This document shows positions 29,900 to 42,511 of a stretch of DNA of 64,000 nt, in pieces. Position numbers and translations under genes: made by a program. The notes under the pieces were generated by a model. The model worked only from the letters and a program-made list of their open reading frames with translations. It made no database searches and was not told where the DNA came from. Origin of the DNA: Phymatolithon calcareum (taxonomy: Eukaryota > Rhodophyta > Florideophyceae > Hapalidiales); contig OZ345376.1 in the NCBI GenBank assembly GCA_977006965.1, positions 682,001-746,000 on the forward strand. Reading direction: 5' to 3'. The stretch's first letter is position 1, and each line of letters opens with the position of its first letter.

Positions 29900-32519
29900 A
29901 ACTGGCATTGCCGCCCTACCTCCTTGGGACATTCTTTATTTTTATTCCCATGGAAAGTAACTTAGGGGATACATCTTTTTACTGTTCTACAGTGATTTGA
30001 AGATTTCAAAATTAGTTAATCGCTGCAGCGTGCTGCGAGAGCGAGCTCCAGTAAAGCAGCTAATCTAGGTGCAGCTCATGTTGCAACCGCACCTTGTTCG
30101 GATGCCCCAAGCAACTTTCGAGTAACTGCAAGAGCTCATAACACTATTCGTCCTACTCCCTACTCACCGTAAAAGTGATCGGCAGAAGTGCAAAGCGCTC
30201 ATACTCGGAGCGGAAAAGTTTGCCCCTCCCTGGTTGTGTAGCTATCACCAGAAAACGATCCGTCATTCATTGCGGCTGAATGAGGATGTTCGTCTAAGAA
30301 GGCGAGTAGCCAATAGACAGCTTCAGATTGTAATGATGCTCAGCAGGGCTTGCGCTGTCAAGAACATTCTGGCTAGCACACACTTATTTTCGGATTATAT
30401 TTCGTACTTTTTCCATACTTTCATCCAAATGCATTAGGTCACCTACCCGTCCTTGCCCCACGAGCCATGCGTTGCGAGCCTTGGAATATTTGCTTACCAA
30501 ACTGCCGAGCATTTGCCTCCCACTTGCGCGTTCGGCACCACTACACCTTCAAACAAACAACTTCCGGCATACCCCATCCCGCGCGCGCGGTTCACTCGGC
30601 GTTTGTATCCTGCTTGACATGCAACCGATTAAATGTCTTCAGACTAGTGCTAGGCTGCAAAAACAGCTTTCCCGAGTGCCATCGCCCGGATTGATTACTT
30701 TACGTCAGCAGAAGCGCGACGAGCGCTGAAAAACATCTCCGTCCCAAAAGCAACTATGGCGGCTTGGTAACCCCTCTGGATCGCGACGGGAAGAGCAAAC
30801 GCGTGCAGTCCCCTCGGGTGCACGCCACACCCACCGGAAGGTCCGCTCGAAAGGGGGGTGCATGGCAGGAAGCTTGAGGTCGTGGAACGTGGATGTCGAC
30901 CGAGATCAGGAAACGGTGAAACGTGCACTCACGGCAATCAGCCGTTTAAAACCAAAACTCAACGCGCCGTTCACGGCGCAGTGGGCCATCCGGACCATCG
31001 GCCCACATGATCGTTTTTGAGTGGAATGAGCAGGTACAGATTGCCAGCGTGTCCGATTTGCCCTAAACCGTCCGCCAATACTGCCCCCAAAATTTCAAAT
31101 CACGGATGCTCACCGCCGCCCGAGTACACCCATGGCGCAACTTCAGCATTGCGGCCGACTCGTTGCATCACACCCGCCATCCCGCGTCGCCTCATGCAGG
31201 GGATCGGAGTTCGTGCCGGATTCTAATATTGGTCCTGTTGTGGTTTCAGCCAATATATTGCTGATGGACCGCTCTCTGTATACCGCGCACACGCCCTCAT
31301 CGCGTCTAGTCATTATGGGTCTTATGTGGCAACGCCAACACGGACTCTATTCATCCTTCTAGGGAAAGAATGCCGCGATATCGATCCACTTCGCACCTAT
31401 ACGATCGGGTCGGTGCGTCATTCTGCTGCGTTTCTTCGTCGGATTCCTCTACTCATCTGTATTCGTTTCCCATTTCAGACCTACTCCCGCCATTGAATTG
31501 ATGCACAGAGCTCATGAGTGCGCGCAGACTTTCCTGCTCAGATTCACAGAGTTTAGGAAACGCTTCCTGCAATCTGAAATGAAGATTTTAAGTGATATGT
31601 ATCTCAGTGACCACCATCCTTCGTGCCATAGAACCGAAATCAATATCGAATATGAGTCAGCATGGCAGGAGCATTCCATCTACAAACGACGAGAGCACAA
31701 TCGCAACATCCAGCTTGGATAACAAAAAAAAGATCAGATAGTTACATTCCTTTATTGCTACAGAACAGCGCAGGGCAAAGCATTCGCAAAATCGTAAAAT
31801 CAATACTGCATTAAGAGGGTGATCGCAAAAGAGAAGAGGGACGTTCGATTGATTTGGATGGAATGATCGCAGGATGTACTCGAGGGCGATGACGTCGGGA
31901 CCGTCGTGCTCGAGACCAATATTATACCGTGGCGTGCTCGATGTTCCCCTCAAATTCTCGATACAAGCATGATCGTCATGCTTGTATCGGGATCATCGTG
32001 CGCAGAGTGTTAGGGAAAAGGCCGGCAGAGGCATGACGGAGCAGAGCTGAGTGTGAAAAATCAGAGGCGGGATATATTTCGGCGAAATGCTCTTTCCTTG
32101 GCTGAGGGAACCCTTGACACGTTACAAATATGTGCGAACTCGATCCTGCAGCTCTGACACTGAGCAATCGGTCCGGACGGGCCACGGAGCGCTGCACGGT
32201 GCGATATTTTCGGAGTACGTTTTCGTCAATCATTGTATATTTATCGACGATTCAGACATTCCAAACACAAAATATGTATGTATCATATACCGCTCGAATT
32301 GTCGTCTTCCTCATGATCATCATGATGCACGTCCGTCCGGCACCGTTTGCGTGCGCCGTGTAAGCAAGCGACAAAGGGACAAATCCCCACGTTTTGTCTC
32401 AATCATGGTGGAGAGTTCAATGACGTACTTGAGACCAATGATTAACTTGAACGGATGGAAGTACATAACCTGTAAATACGTTACTGTAAATACTGTGCCA
32501 GGATTCTAAAGATAATTCT
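29900..32519. other. Mixed gap with small unsupported ORFs
   Basis: Short ORFs include a 52-codon plus frame at 30862-31020 starting MAGSLRSWNVDVDRDQETVK, an 85-codon minus frame at 31976-32233, and a 140-codon plus frame at 32087-32509 that overlaps it. None has a known motif. The GC content is higher near 30.5-31.4 kb. Confidence 0.25.
31959..31989. repeat. Perfect hairpin, 14-bp arms
   Basis: CGATACAAGCATGA, three-base loop TCG, then TCATGCTTGTATCG. No flanking repeat or U-tract was seen, so a terminator role is not supported. Confidence 0.7.
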
Positions 32520-35500
32520 ATTTTTCTTAGGCTCTAATTACAGTACACAATCAAAATGACATGAGCACCAGGTTTGTAAATCAATCCTATTATCATATCA
32601 ACCTACGATGTGATATAAATCGCAAAGCAAACGATATGACACAGCACATACAGACACCCAATGTTTCTGAAAGAATTTAATATGAATATTATTCATAATT
32701 ACTCTAAACCTTCCTCGTCAAAGAGGTATTCGGAAGAAACATAGTGTATCATGGGCGATATTTAGAAACTCAGAACTATTTGAGATTCCAAAGGCTCATT
32801 TCGCAGCCTGTTTTCTTGATAATGCACATGAGAAAAATTATTAAGCACTAATAAACACTGATTCAAGACCTTAAATACAGATGGATTGGAAAAAGACTAA
32901 TTTAAGCTTAGAAAAAGGAACAAATGATTGGTCTCTTAAAATAATACTTTGAAATTAATGGAATATTGTACATTAAACTACTACAGAGAGTCTTTCAGCG
33001 ATCTTTTTAATCTTCGTAAAACTCACAGCTCCACAAGCGCTGTTTTTTATTGTTTTTAGTAATGTTGTTGATCTGAAAATACAGTTTGTGGTCACATGTC
33101 AAATTAAGTCAGTCAAAAAGTCTTGCATAAATTAGAATTATATAATACGTGACATCTTGTTTGCTAATTTTGTACCTGACAGATGGTGCAGCATCTTTAG
33201 AGAAGGAAGATTTAGCACTTAACTCCAACGCCTCTATGCAATGTTTAACCTAGCCATTAGTCCTTTATTCTCACGACCCTATAGGTCTTCTGGTGAATAG
33301 TTGTTTTTCTTCTCATTCTGTATTTTAAATAACATTCCTAATTATTGTGTCACAAGAGGGGAAGAGTATCGCCCACATATAGTTCTGTGTTCTTGACCTT
33401 GTCTTGTGGGAGGTTCGCAAGATTGAGTTCACGGAGCACTATCAACCTTCCTGTAATGATCAACATAATCACTATTTCTCACGCTCTGTCAGAGAGCACA
33501 AGAAAGACAAAATCTTCAGAAGCTAAAAGTAGAGCTCAAGAAATTTTTGCTTTCGAGATCGAAGAAAATAGATTGATAGAGTAGTTCTGCATTCTATGTA
33601 ATTATAAGAATCAAAGGTTTTTTAACAGACTTACTGCCAAATCGGAGGACTAAGACGCGCTGTAGATTCCAAGTGACGATATAGTTTTATGACACTCGCC
33701 CTTTCACAGCCTATGCATCTGGACGGACTTCTAAAATGACTTAGAAAATTAATTTCCCAATGGAAAAGTTGCTAGAGACGAAAAGTTTAAGAAGTGCCAG
33801 GGAAACAGGAAATAAATTCCATGTACCTGATCTGATTACAACAATTGGAAGAACACCACATCTAATATTTAAGTGATCTATCTTGGCATTCTGTATATAT
33901 GTATCGGTACTCCGATCAGGCTAGGATTTGGAAGAAAGTAACCCTGAATCTACCACGATGAGGCGGGGGTTAGGTCTTTTTGATCATCCGAAAGCTTTCG
34001 CATTAAAATGGTTTGCAACGGACGTCTAAGAACCGACCATGAAAAGAAAAGAATCAAAAGCTTTGATTCACCTCTAGTGAGAAGATCAGTATCCGTTCTT
34101 GACATATGCATTTGTCTTACTCTATTACCAAACAATACATTGAACGATTCTAAAATCGAAAATAGATGATCTCCTAAAGATCATTGTGATCTTTAGAGAT
34201 AATGGGACTTGAGTAGCAAACAGGATTCAAAGGTCACGGATATTTTGGTGACCCAAACCATGACGCACGTACTTGTAAAACTGCAGCCTTTTCTTCGCCG
34301 CTCTTACTGATAATATTCATATCCACCGTCCAAGTTGATCTTGTCTTTGAAGGTCAATATTTTTTTCCAACAAACGTGTTAAAGTATATCTGTGCCATAG
34401 ATGAAAGAAATTGACGTCGGTGAAGATCCCTCCATCAATAGGAGTTTATGATTTGGAAATGATCATCAGCAGTTTCTTCAATACATAAAAATTGAGCGGA
34501 AAGAATGTCAAACTCGACAGACTTGGTCATTACGAGTGAACGACTCAGTTTAGTGGACATATGTTATCGGAAAAGGAAATTGTAGAGCATTATAACATAC
34601 TCTTGATAGCAATTTCTTAGAGCCAGGGTTCGATATCAAAGCCAAATAGAATAGCGACCGTTCGATTGTATCCAAATGAGTACTGTACCCTTTGAAAAGT
34701 TAGAATATCAGACTTAACAGTGGCAAGTTAGATCAGAATTTCTGTTCAATACTCAAAACAGATCTTCATTCCCAGAAGAAGAAAAAGAATTTATTCAGGT
34801 TTTTGTTCCGTTCAAATTATCAGGGAACTGGAAAGTAGTTCGGGTCCAGATTGATAAATTAAAATTTCGCTTCTGATTGGGCAGTTATCCCTTTAGTATT
34901 ACTGCTCCTGGACTTCGAAGTATTAATTTCCCGGTACCGATAATTGTTTTATTTCTTGGCAGGAGAAAAGCGTTAATATTGCGCTGAGTGGATGTAGCGA
35001 TTACGCGTCGCTTATGTTAGGCGCAACTAAAATGAACTTCTAAAGGTGACCGAACTTTAAAGGGGGTGCTACTGGCGAGGTATATCACGGGGCGTTTGAA
35101 CCATCAATTCGGATTCACGAGGTTATTGAATAGAAGTAGTACTCGCATTAAAATTCAAGAAAGAACTCAGTTGTCACTGAGCAGCCGAGAATCACAAATT
35201 CTAACCCCGGAGATCTTTTTACGGCTGGATCCAGAACGATAAGAGAGATTCCACAAAATGGAGTACTGAGTTGAGGAGGGCATCGAGAATTGTGGACAAA
35301 CGAAATTTTATCGGCTATGGAAGGAACTAGGGCCTTCTTGGAAACTATATATAATATCTCGAATCTGCATTGCTGGGAACAGATCAAAAACTCTTAAGGT
35401 ACTTACATTTTGAGGTTGTACCATGTGCCTATAATAATACTTGCACATACAGGAGCGATCATTTGTGACAAATTTACTAATCAATAAATATTGCGGAAGT

Positions 35501-38500
35501 AGTTTCAGAATTCTACAATTCAACTGTTTTTACAGTTTAGATATAGAGTGGTCAGAATAGCTTTACATCCAAGTTCAATCTTGCGCATGATCTAAATATT
35601 TAGTTCTGTCACAGATCAGTGCTGGGACGGTTATTGAAATAAAATGCACCCACAGGATGGACATTACGGGTGCGCCCAATTCCACGGGTGGGTCCTATTA
35701 CCCGCGTTTGCTACCCTGCTGAGGATATTGAGATACTAGATATGAACTCTCGACGCCGTATTTTTAGTGTCAGCATACACGTGTGATATTTCTTGGCGGG
35801 TATTGCTGACAAAAATATTGGCATTCCTTATCAACCATAAATTCAGTCAATTGATGGAAGGTTTCGTTTCAAACATTCGTACAATTTTGAAACGGCGTTC
35901 TGTAAACATTGTACATCAATCCTCGCTCCTCGTTAGGCGCACTAATAATCCTCATAGCATGTTCAATGACGAAACACAGTTATTGGCGATGATATAACAC
36001 AAGAGCAGCGACGGGTATTTTATTTGTTAACTCCCTTGTACAAACGGTCGTTAGTATGCGTCGAGTCGAGCCTGTCTAACAGCAAAGGTTCTGGACACGT
36101 GGTTGGTTTTCAGTTACTGATGAGTTTCAGTTCTGAAGTTCCAATCATAACACTATCTCAGCCAGTTTACAAAAGTCTTACAGCAAGTTGACACGTCAAA
36201 TCTTCCAGAAGGCTCTTCTTCTTGGGAATGTAGACGTTGTTTAATGGTTTGGGTATCCCCGTGGCGAAAAAAGTTGAAATGTTTCTGAAAAATTGAGCAG
36301 TATAGACCAAGTGTAACGTTGTGTGCAGGATACGTGAACCAGTCAGGTGAAAGTTACCTAAAGAACGAAAAATAAATATCCTCAGTTGAGAGGCGTTCAG
36401 TTGGCGAGTTTGCAAGGCACACTAAAATTTGTGTATTTTTAGGACCTTTTTCCGTCAGGAAAGGCATTCCATTTGCAGTTGTACAGTTTTTCAGTTCCCG
36501 AGTTTGCAGTTAGATAGGTTGTACTGTGAAGTAGTCCCTCTGTAAATGCAAAGCTACAGTGGAAAGATCCTTTTTGCAGTTATAGAGGTTTGCAAGTTGG
36601 GGAGCTTTATCATACAGTCATTTGAATAAAATTTTGACTCAAATTGCGTCGACATCGCATGAACCCCTGCTGCGCTCAGCTACAACTACGATAGAATACT
36701 ATAGATTTGGTGTTCAATGTACTATACAGTAGCCAAGAATGGAATCTACTAGGCGCTCTGTACATTTTCTCAATCTCGCTCTTTCGTGCCGTCATCTCGA
36801 TCAGGATTTGTGAATTTCTCTGCAACACGGTGCATGAGACACTCAAAACTTAAAAGAAAACTAAGGTTTAATTCCACCAACTTTTCAGTTTGCAGGTTTG
36901 CAAGGGATAACCTTTTTTGGTTATAATTTAGGGGTTACACGTTCGGTGGATTGGTTCACTTGCATTATTGCACGTTTCGCAGTTCTATGGATTGCATTTA
37001 CAGAGGGACTACTGTACCAACTAGATTTCTAACGGATGGGTCTGTGTTAGATAATACATTTTGCAGATAGAGTTCACGGGTATGGGTTACCCGTGCGGAA
37101 TAAAATCCGCTCCGCACCAGTTCATGTCATACATGTGGCTAATATATACCCGAGGTCCCGGGTTTTCAATTCAACACTGGTGCAGTCTGGGCTTCATTGG
37201 TCCAGGACAACATATGTTACGCAGGAAACCTGTTGATGGGCAATTTCGAGCTTCATAATTAAAACTATGAAAATGACCCAAAAGGAAATCATACAGACGC
37301 GATCAAAATATGTATTATCACTGCGAACTTCCATCGGACAGATTAAGAGATTCCTAGTGGAAGACTGTTCTGTATTCTATCGCCACATATTTGCATTTAG
37401 TCGCGTAAGAGTATTAACAAATACTCGCGAGGGCGCATCCCTAAGTATATCAGATGTTAATTGTTGATTAAAATAAATTAATTATGAAATAATCATCCAC
37501 TCGCCGAAAAACATGGTGCTCAACAAAGATTCATCTGAATATGAAGATCTCTGAAACACCGGCGAAAACCTCGGGAACCGACCACTCGTCCACTAGCACC
37601 CACCGGAGTTTTCGTTAGAGAACGACGAAACGGAATTCTTAGCAGAACCTACAAGTAGATCTTTTACGCGAACGACTACCGTGGAGGCGTCCTAGACGGG
37701 AGCTCGGCTACCCCAAGAGCTTCCGCCAGCCCCCAGTACCATATCAGTAGCGTAGAAGAAAGTAATCGCCCTTGGAGCGTTCTCCGTGCCGCTACAAGTA
37801 AACACGGTGTTCGCCTCACGCGATGATAAGAGATAGAAGGGGAATACCCTCTTCGAGGCGTTAGGCTCCGGCTAAGCGCTTGGAACGCCAAGAAGCGGGC
37901 AGTCGGAAGTATTACCTTAGTAGTATTTCTACAGAGTTCCGAAACGAAGATCTCAGCGCCGAAAAGCTTAGGACAGAAGACTCCATGTCCATTTCGCATC
38001 GAAGTCGTTCGGCGATCGTCGGATTTATTCCCAGTATTTTCTACATCTTTCCTACCGTGTGAGCGGAAAGGCACAGATCATCGGCTAACTATTAAAGTAA
38101 GAGTGCGGTAACACTTATCATACGGATCCCTAAGTTCCGAAAATAAATCAGAGACACTTGTCCTCTTCATTTCATTCTGCAACGGGACGTGGAATTTCGC
38201 TCCATGCACTACAATCCGTTATGACCTAGAAGGCGTCCTGAAGAAGTGAATACACTCTCTAAACGTAAGGAGTATGCCTTTTTTGCAAATGCACCCCTTT
38301 CTAATCTTGAAATTGAATGGAGCTTCTGTTCATGGAATCGGCACCGCGAGAATGGAATATTACCACTTCACTTTCACGAACAAGTGCAGAGAAAGAATAT
38401 TATAGCCTCATGGACTTCGTTTAATCGCCACAGTAGATCCATGAAGACCGGTAAGACGTCATCTTCGGGACAGGCTAGATTGAAATTTCGCGCCCATTTT

Positions 38501-41497
38501 GTTACGAGATACACCACACTTTTCATGGATTCGGGTGCAAATGATATTATTGAATGATAACTAAGTTATCTTGTACGGTTTACGTTTTTCGACAAATGCA
38601 TTGAAGTTTCCACTTAGAACAGTATTAAACGGTATTGATGCACCCAAAATCCTTCTGACTGGATGGCATTTTATATCTTCCACCGAATTAATCTGGAGAG
38701 GTATCTCGGAACTGGCAGCAACCTGCTACCATCGGATTTGAGACGGGTTTTCGATGGCTCCAGTGTGTATTGCATGTCTTTAAAAATGCGACCAAAATGT
38801 GATCCTACCTGGAGTATTTCGAAAAACGGATATGATCTGACGTTCATCCGCATCATTGTGATCAGTAAAGGTTGTGGACCACACGTAATGAGCCATCCTG
38901 AATGATTCACAGCCCCACGTAGAAACATTATGAATCCCAACCGCGATTTCTTGCGAAGCTTGGGCTGTGGTGGTTCGGAGGCGTTTTCGATCAGTGTTTG
39001 ATCTTTTAAGAAGCCCTGGTGCTCTCCTAAAACACCATCTGATACTGAATGGTTCGAGAAACACCCTGATGAGAAGCAGTCAGGGAATGATAAACGCGTA
39101 GATATCACGAGTGCAAAACGGTGCCTTGCCAGAAATAAGCACTACAGCTACTCGATCCTTTGCTTAGGGCTGTTGGACGTCCAGCACATCTGAACAATAG
39201 GAATCAATGTCGTCCTCGAAGACGGTAGTCGAATCATATTTTTACAGAAATTTGAAACCAGAGCCAAACCAGATCAACCCACTTGTTTCAGGACAAGTAG
39301 TCGCTCGGAAGTAGTTGCAATTTCCAGAGCTTGGGAAATTTACAATAAAGTGACCCGAAACCTACGATTGGCATTTCTTCTGTGAGATCCCCTAAACGCG
39401 ACTTCGATTGGATAGTTTTGTGACTGTCTGATCCACTGAAAGAGCATTGTGTGTCTGAATAGCCACATATGGGCGCTAATTTTGGCCTAAATTTAAGATT
39501 AAGACGGTACTGCACCACATTCATAAAAGAAAATTTCAAATTCGAGGCAAGTGTGGTCGAGAACGCAATAATAATTCCTTCGCTATCGTGTGCAAAATTC
39601 CGTTAAAACAAGTGTTTGTCTCGGACGGATCGGCAATGCCTCCAGTCAGACAAGTGGCTCTTCTCCACAATCCCTTATCCAATCAAATATCCTCAAATTT
39701 ATTACAACTTATCCAAATTATTAAACAAAGCTTACCACTAGGTACGCAATCAGGATACATAGAGTTCAGTACAATCGGTTATTCACCGGATTAAGTGATT
39801 CCAATCCACGATGTGATGCGGTTCTACAATAGCTAATCAGTCATTCGAAATAACATTTTGTTACGAATAAATTATCCAGTAAGATCTAAAATTAAGCCTC
39901 CGGAACGGCGGTGACTGGTTTCATCCGTCTGAGACAATTCCTGCTCTAGACACCTTCGATATCATCGTGCCGATGAAAAACTTCGGTTCATTGTCTCGAC
40001 GACATCGAGGGTGTTTAAGGGAACTGAACGTATGACAACCCAGCATTTGTAGATATGCAGAGTATTTTCAACGCTCTGAATCTCGAAATGGTCTAAAAGC
40101 AAGACTACATGTATTTCAGCCCTCCAAGTGATGTGCTCGTTCCGTTATCCTTTTTCAGACTAAGTCTCATCGCATCTCCTAATGTCTAAGTCCAAGAAAA
40201 ACTTCACTAGTATCGTCTCGAATTCATCTTTTTCTAGTGACGTCTTTTTCGTGTGGACATCGCTGTCAGTTTTCAGATTGACTTTTTTGGAGGATTAAAA
40301 AAGAGAAAAGGGCATCCTTTGTTTTTGAATAGTGTACTAAAAACAGTGTTTTGGTCTGCGCTTCAAATATTTTCATCGTTAGTTATTCTCTACTTATCAT
40401 CAAGTTTAGGAAGAAAGGAGATATGAAACGAATGACTAATTCTGGGGTTGATTGAGCCGATCGGAGTTCTGAATTTACCATATCGCTCTTTAATTACTTA
40501 CTTACTCTCGGTCGTTAGTTGTCTGTCTCCGGCTTATATAGATATTTCTTATATTATCTATCATCACGCATGCGAACAAAAATCGATCATTCTGTTTCTC
40601 TTGATGTTTCTCGAATGTTCTACTCGTGTTCCTGACGCATCAGAAAGGTCAAATTAGTTTCTAGATATTTATACTGAGTTCTGCTCGTGTTCTGAATATC
40701 TCTGGATTGTTCGAAAGTTTTTCTCGAAATTACTATAATACAGAATCCTGAGCATCATACAGCTTGTATACGATTGTCACAAGATCATTCTTGCTGTATT
40801 TGCTACTTCCGAAGATGTCAATCAGTGATCGATTCGGACTGACTGATCCAGCACTCCGTCCGATCCAGTACAAATTTTACCCCATTGTGAATATTATTTC
40901 CGAGGGGCTTCGGGTAATAGACTCATCATTGGATGAGGTTCTGAAGAGGCAATCGAAGACTGAATAGGATTATATCCGGCCCGATCGAAAGCGAGCGGAT
41001 GGAAAGTACAACAATAATGTACTTCGTGGATAGCGGATTCCATTCTGCGGATTCGCACTGGAGGTTTCAGTAACGACCTTGATTATCGACCTTGATTTGA
41101 CATAGTTCTGGATTGTGTTAACATTTGTTTCCTAATCCTTATTCGGCATAGAGATATGGCGAATAACCTTCATTTGCGAAATATTGTTCAAAGTAATTGA
41201 CCTTGGCAAAACAGGAGGCATTTTGCAGTTTATCTTTTTCTAACAATCAGAAGGGCCCATATTTCTGAACAAACCTCTGGTGTGGCACCAAACATGGCCC
41301 GAAATCGCCGGCACACATAAGCGCTGCGTCTGTTCCTCCAAGGTTGTCCCGCGCACATTGCCGATCCCAGATGGGCAAACGGCACAGACTACGGAGAGCA
41401 CTGTATATTGATGCCTTGCTTGATACTAGTTCGTTTAATACAGATGACTTCAAAGTCGATCGAGTTAGCATTCAAATTTTTAATTTTTTTAGTATAG
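32520..41497. other. AT-rich region without recognisable genes
   Basis: Nearly 9 kb with few open frames of any length and none with a known motif. It has a visibly higher A/T content than the flanks, apart from a GC-richer island at about 37550-38070. Frames of 132 codons (37676-38074, minus), 145 codons (38671-39108, minus) and 103 codons (38246-38557, plus) exist but resemble nothing known. From about 36400 to 37070 there are recurring TTTGCAG or TTTGCAAG words. It could be old, decayed insertions. Confidence 0.4.
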
Positions 41498-41754
41498 AAT
41501 TGATATTGAGGAAATTCGCTAAATGCCCTCCAAAAGTGATAAAAGTACGCTAAATATCCACCCCTAGCCAAAGCTACTACTCACCCTTAGCAAAATATAC
41601 TGTCATACTCACCCCAGCCGAACCTATTACTCATCCATTTCTCAGAGCACTCTATGCGACAGTGAAATTTATTACGTACGCTACTTTCTCTGGTTGAGCT
41701 CTTCGTCGCAACTATTGATAGCATCTCCGTCATCGAAGGCTGTGAAGTCGATGA

Positions 41755-41943
41755 TCATGGAGCCGCTTTATCGATGTGCTTTCGCTTCGCCTCGACAAGG
41801 TTGTGTATGTTGGGCCTACCACATGTCTGTGAGAGGTGACGGGTGTGTCCATACGAGGAGCAGTGACAGGCCCTCATTTCCAACGGCACGTAAGGCTTCT
41901 TGCGCTTACGGGCCGGCTTAGCGACAAGTTCAAATGGCACCAA
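41755..41943 (-). pseudogene. MULE-like element 2: C-terminal zinc-knuckle ORF
   Basis: 62 codons. VPFELVAKPARKRKKPYVPL is followed by CHCSSYGHTRHLSQTCGRPN. Together with the first element (GHFSQTC), this implies an ancestral C-x2-C-x4-H-x4-C knuckle; here the second Cys appears as Tyr. Such knuckles close the C-terminus of many FAR1/MULE proteins. Ends IDKAAP before a stop at 41755. Confidence 0.5.
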
Positions 41944-41954
41944 ATCTTCCTGTA

Positions 41955-42284
41955 CTAGCTCGTCACCAGTAACTGCAACACGCGTGATGCTGCCCTTTTA
42001 TTGCTTGGCCCAAGTAGCTCAGTCATGAACTGGCGCTCCCTTGAGGGGCCTCCAACACAGCTGCGTCCGATTGACTTGGTGATCTTGACACCCCCGACGC
42101 TCCGTAGCGCGCTGACGTTCACGCGGAAGGTGCAAGCTGTGCGCTGGCTACAGATGAGTGTCAGACGCTGCTTGTCGCGCCTCTCCACGAGGTGTGCCTT
42201 CCCGATTGACGCGTTGTGGGAGATCACGACGTTAAGAACATCGTCGAAGCATGATCCAAAGAAGTCGCCCACCTTCATGTTCAT
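41955..42284 (-). pseudogene. MULE-like element 2: N-terminal DNA-binding-like ORF
   Basis: 109 codons from an ATG at 42284. It reads AHLVERRDKQRLTLICSQRT followed by ACTFRVNVSALRSVGGVKIT and IGRSCVGG. This resembles the WRKY/GCM-like N-terminal domain of MULE and FAR1 proteins: a strand with YxVxC, then C-x-W/F-R-hydrophobic, then a CxH-type end that here reads SCVG. The transposase catalytic domain normally next is missing; the ORF passes within about 30 codons into the region shared with the first element. The copy is therefore an internally deleted derivative. Confidence 0.5.
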
Positions 42285-42511
42285 GGTTTCAGAGTGAGTA
42301 GTGCGGGAGCGTTGTGCGTTGAGCTTGTCAGACGAATTCGAGGATGTTCCTAAAAGTTGGATAAAGGGGAATAACTTTCCTTTTTTCCCTCCAAAAAACG
42401 CAACTGCCAGCGCTCCACGTAACGGATGAGTAGTAGTTTTGGCTTGGTTCGATGTTTAGCGTACTTTTACCAGTTTTGGTGGGCATTTAGCGAATTTCCT
42501 CAATTGATATT

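Larger units (their letters stand above)
41508..42501 (-). mobile_element. MULE-like element 2 (non-autonomous), 994 bp
   Basis: Begins GAGGAAATTCGCTAAATGCC and ends with the inverted copy; the inverted repeats stay similar for about 90 bases (TAAAAGTACGCTAAA and CTACTACTCA occur in both). A perfect 10-bp duplication AATTGATATT flanks it (41498-41507 and 42502-42511). Duplication size and long inverted repeats fit the Mutator superfamily. The minus strand carries an N-terminal DNA-binding-like ORF and a C-terminal zinc-knuckle ORF, but no DDE core between them. Homologous to 10359-11172. Confidence 0.8.

Noticed and set aside
37676-38074. 132-codon minus-strand ORF in the AT-rich block
   Set aside because: Begins with GTG, has no motif, and both strands are open there because of local GC content.
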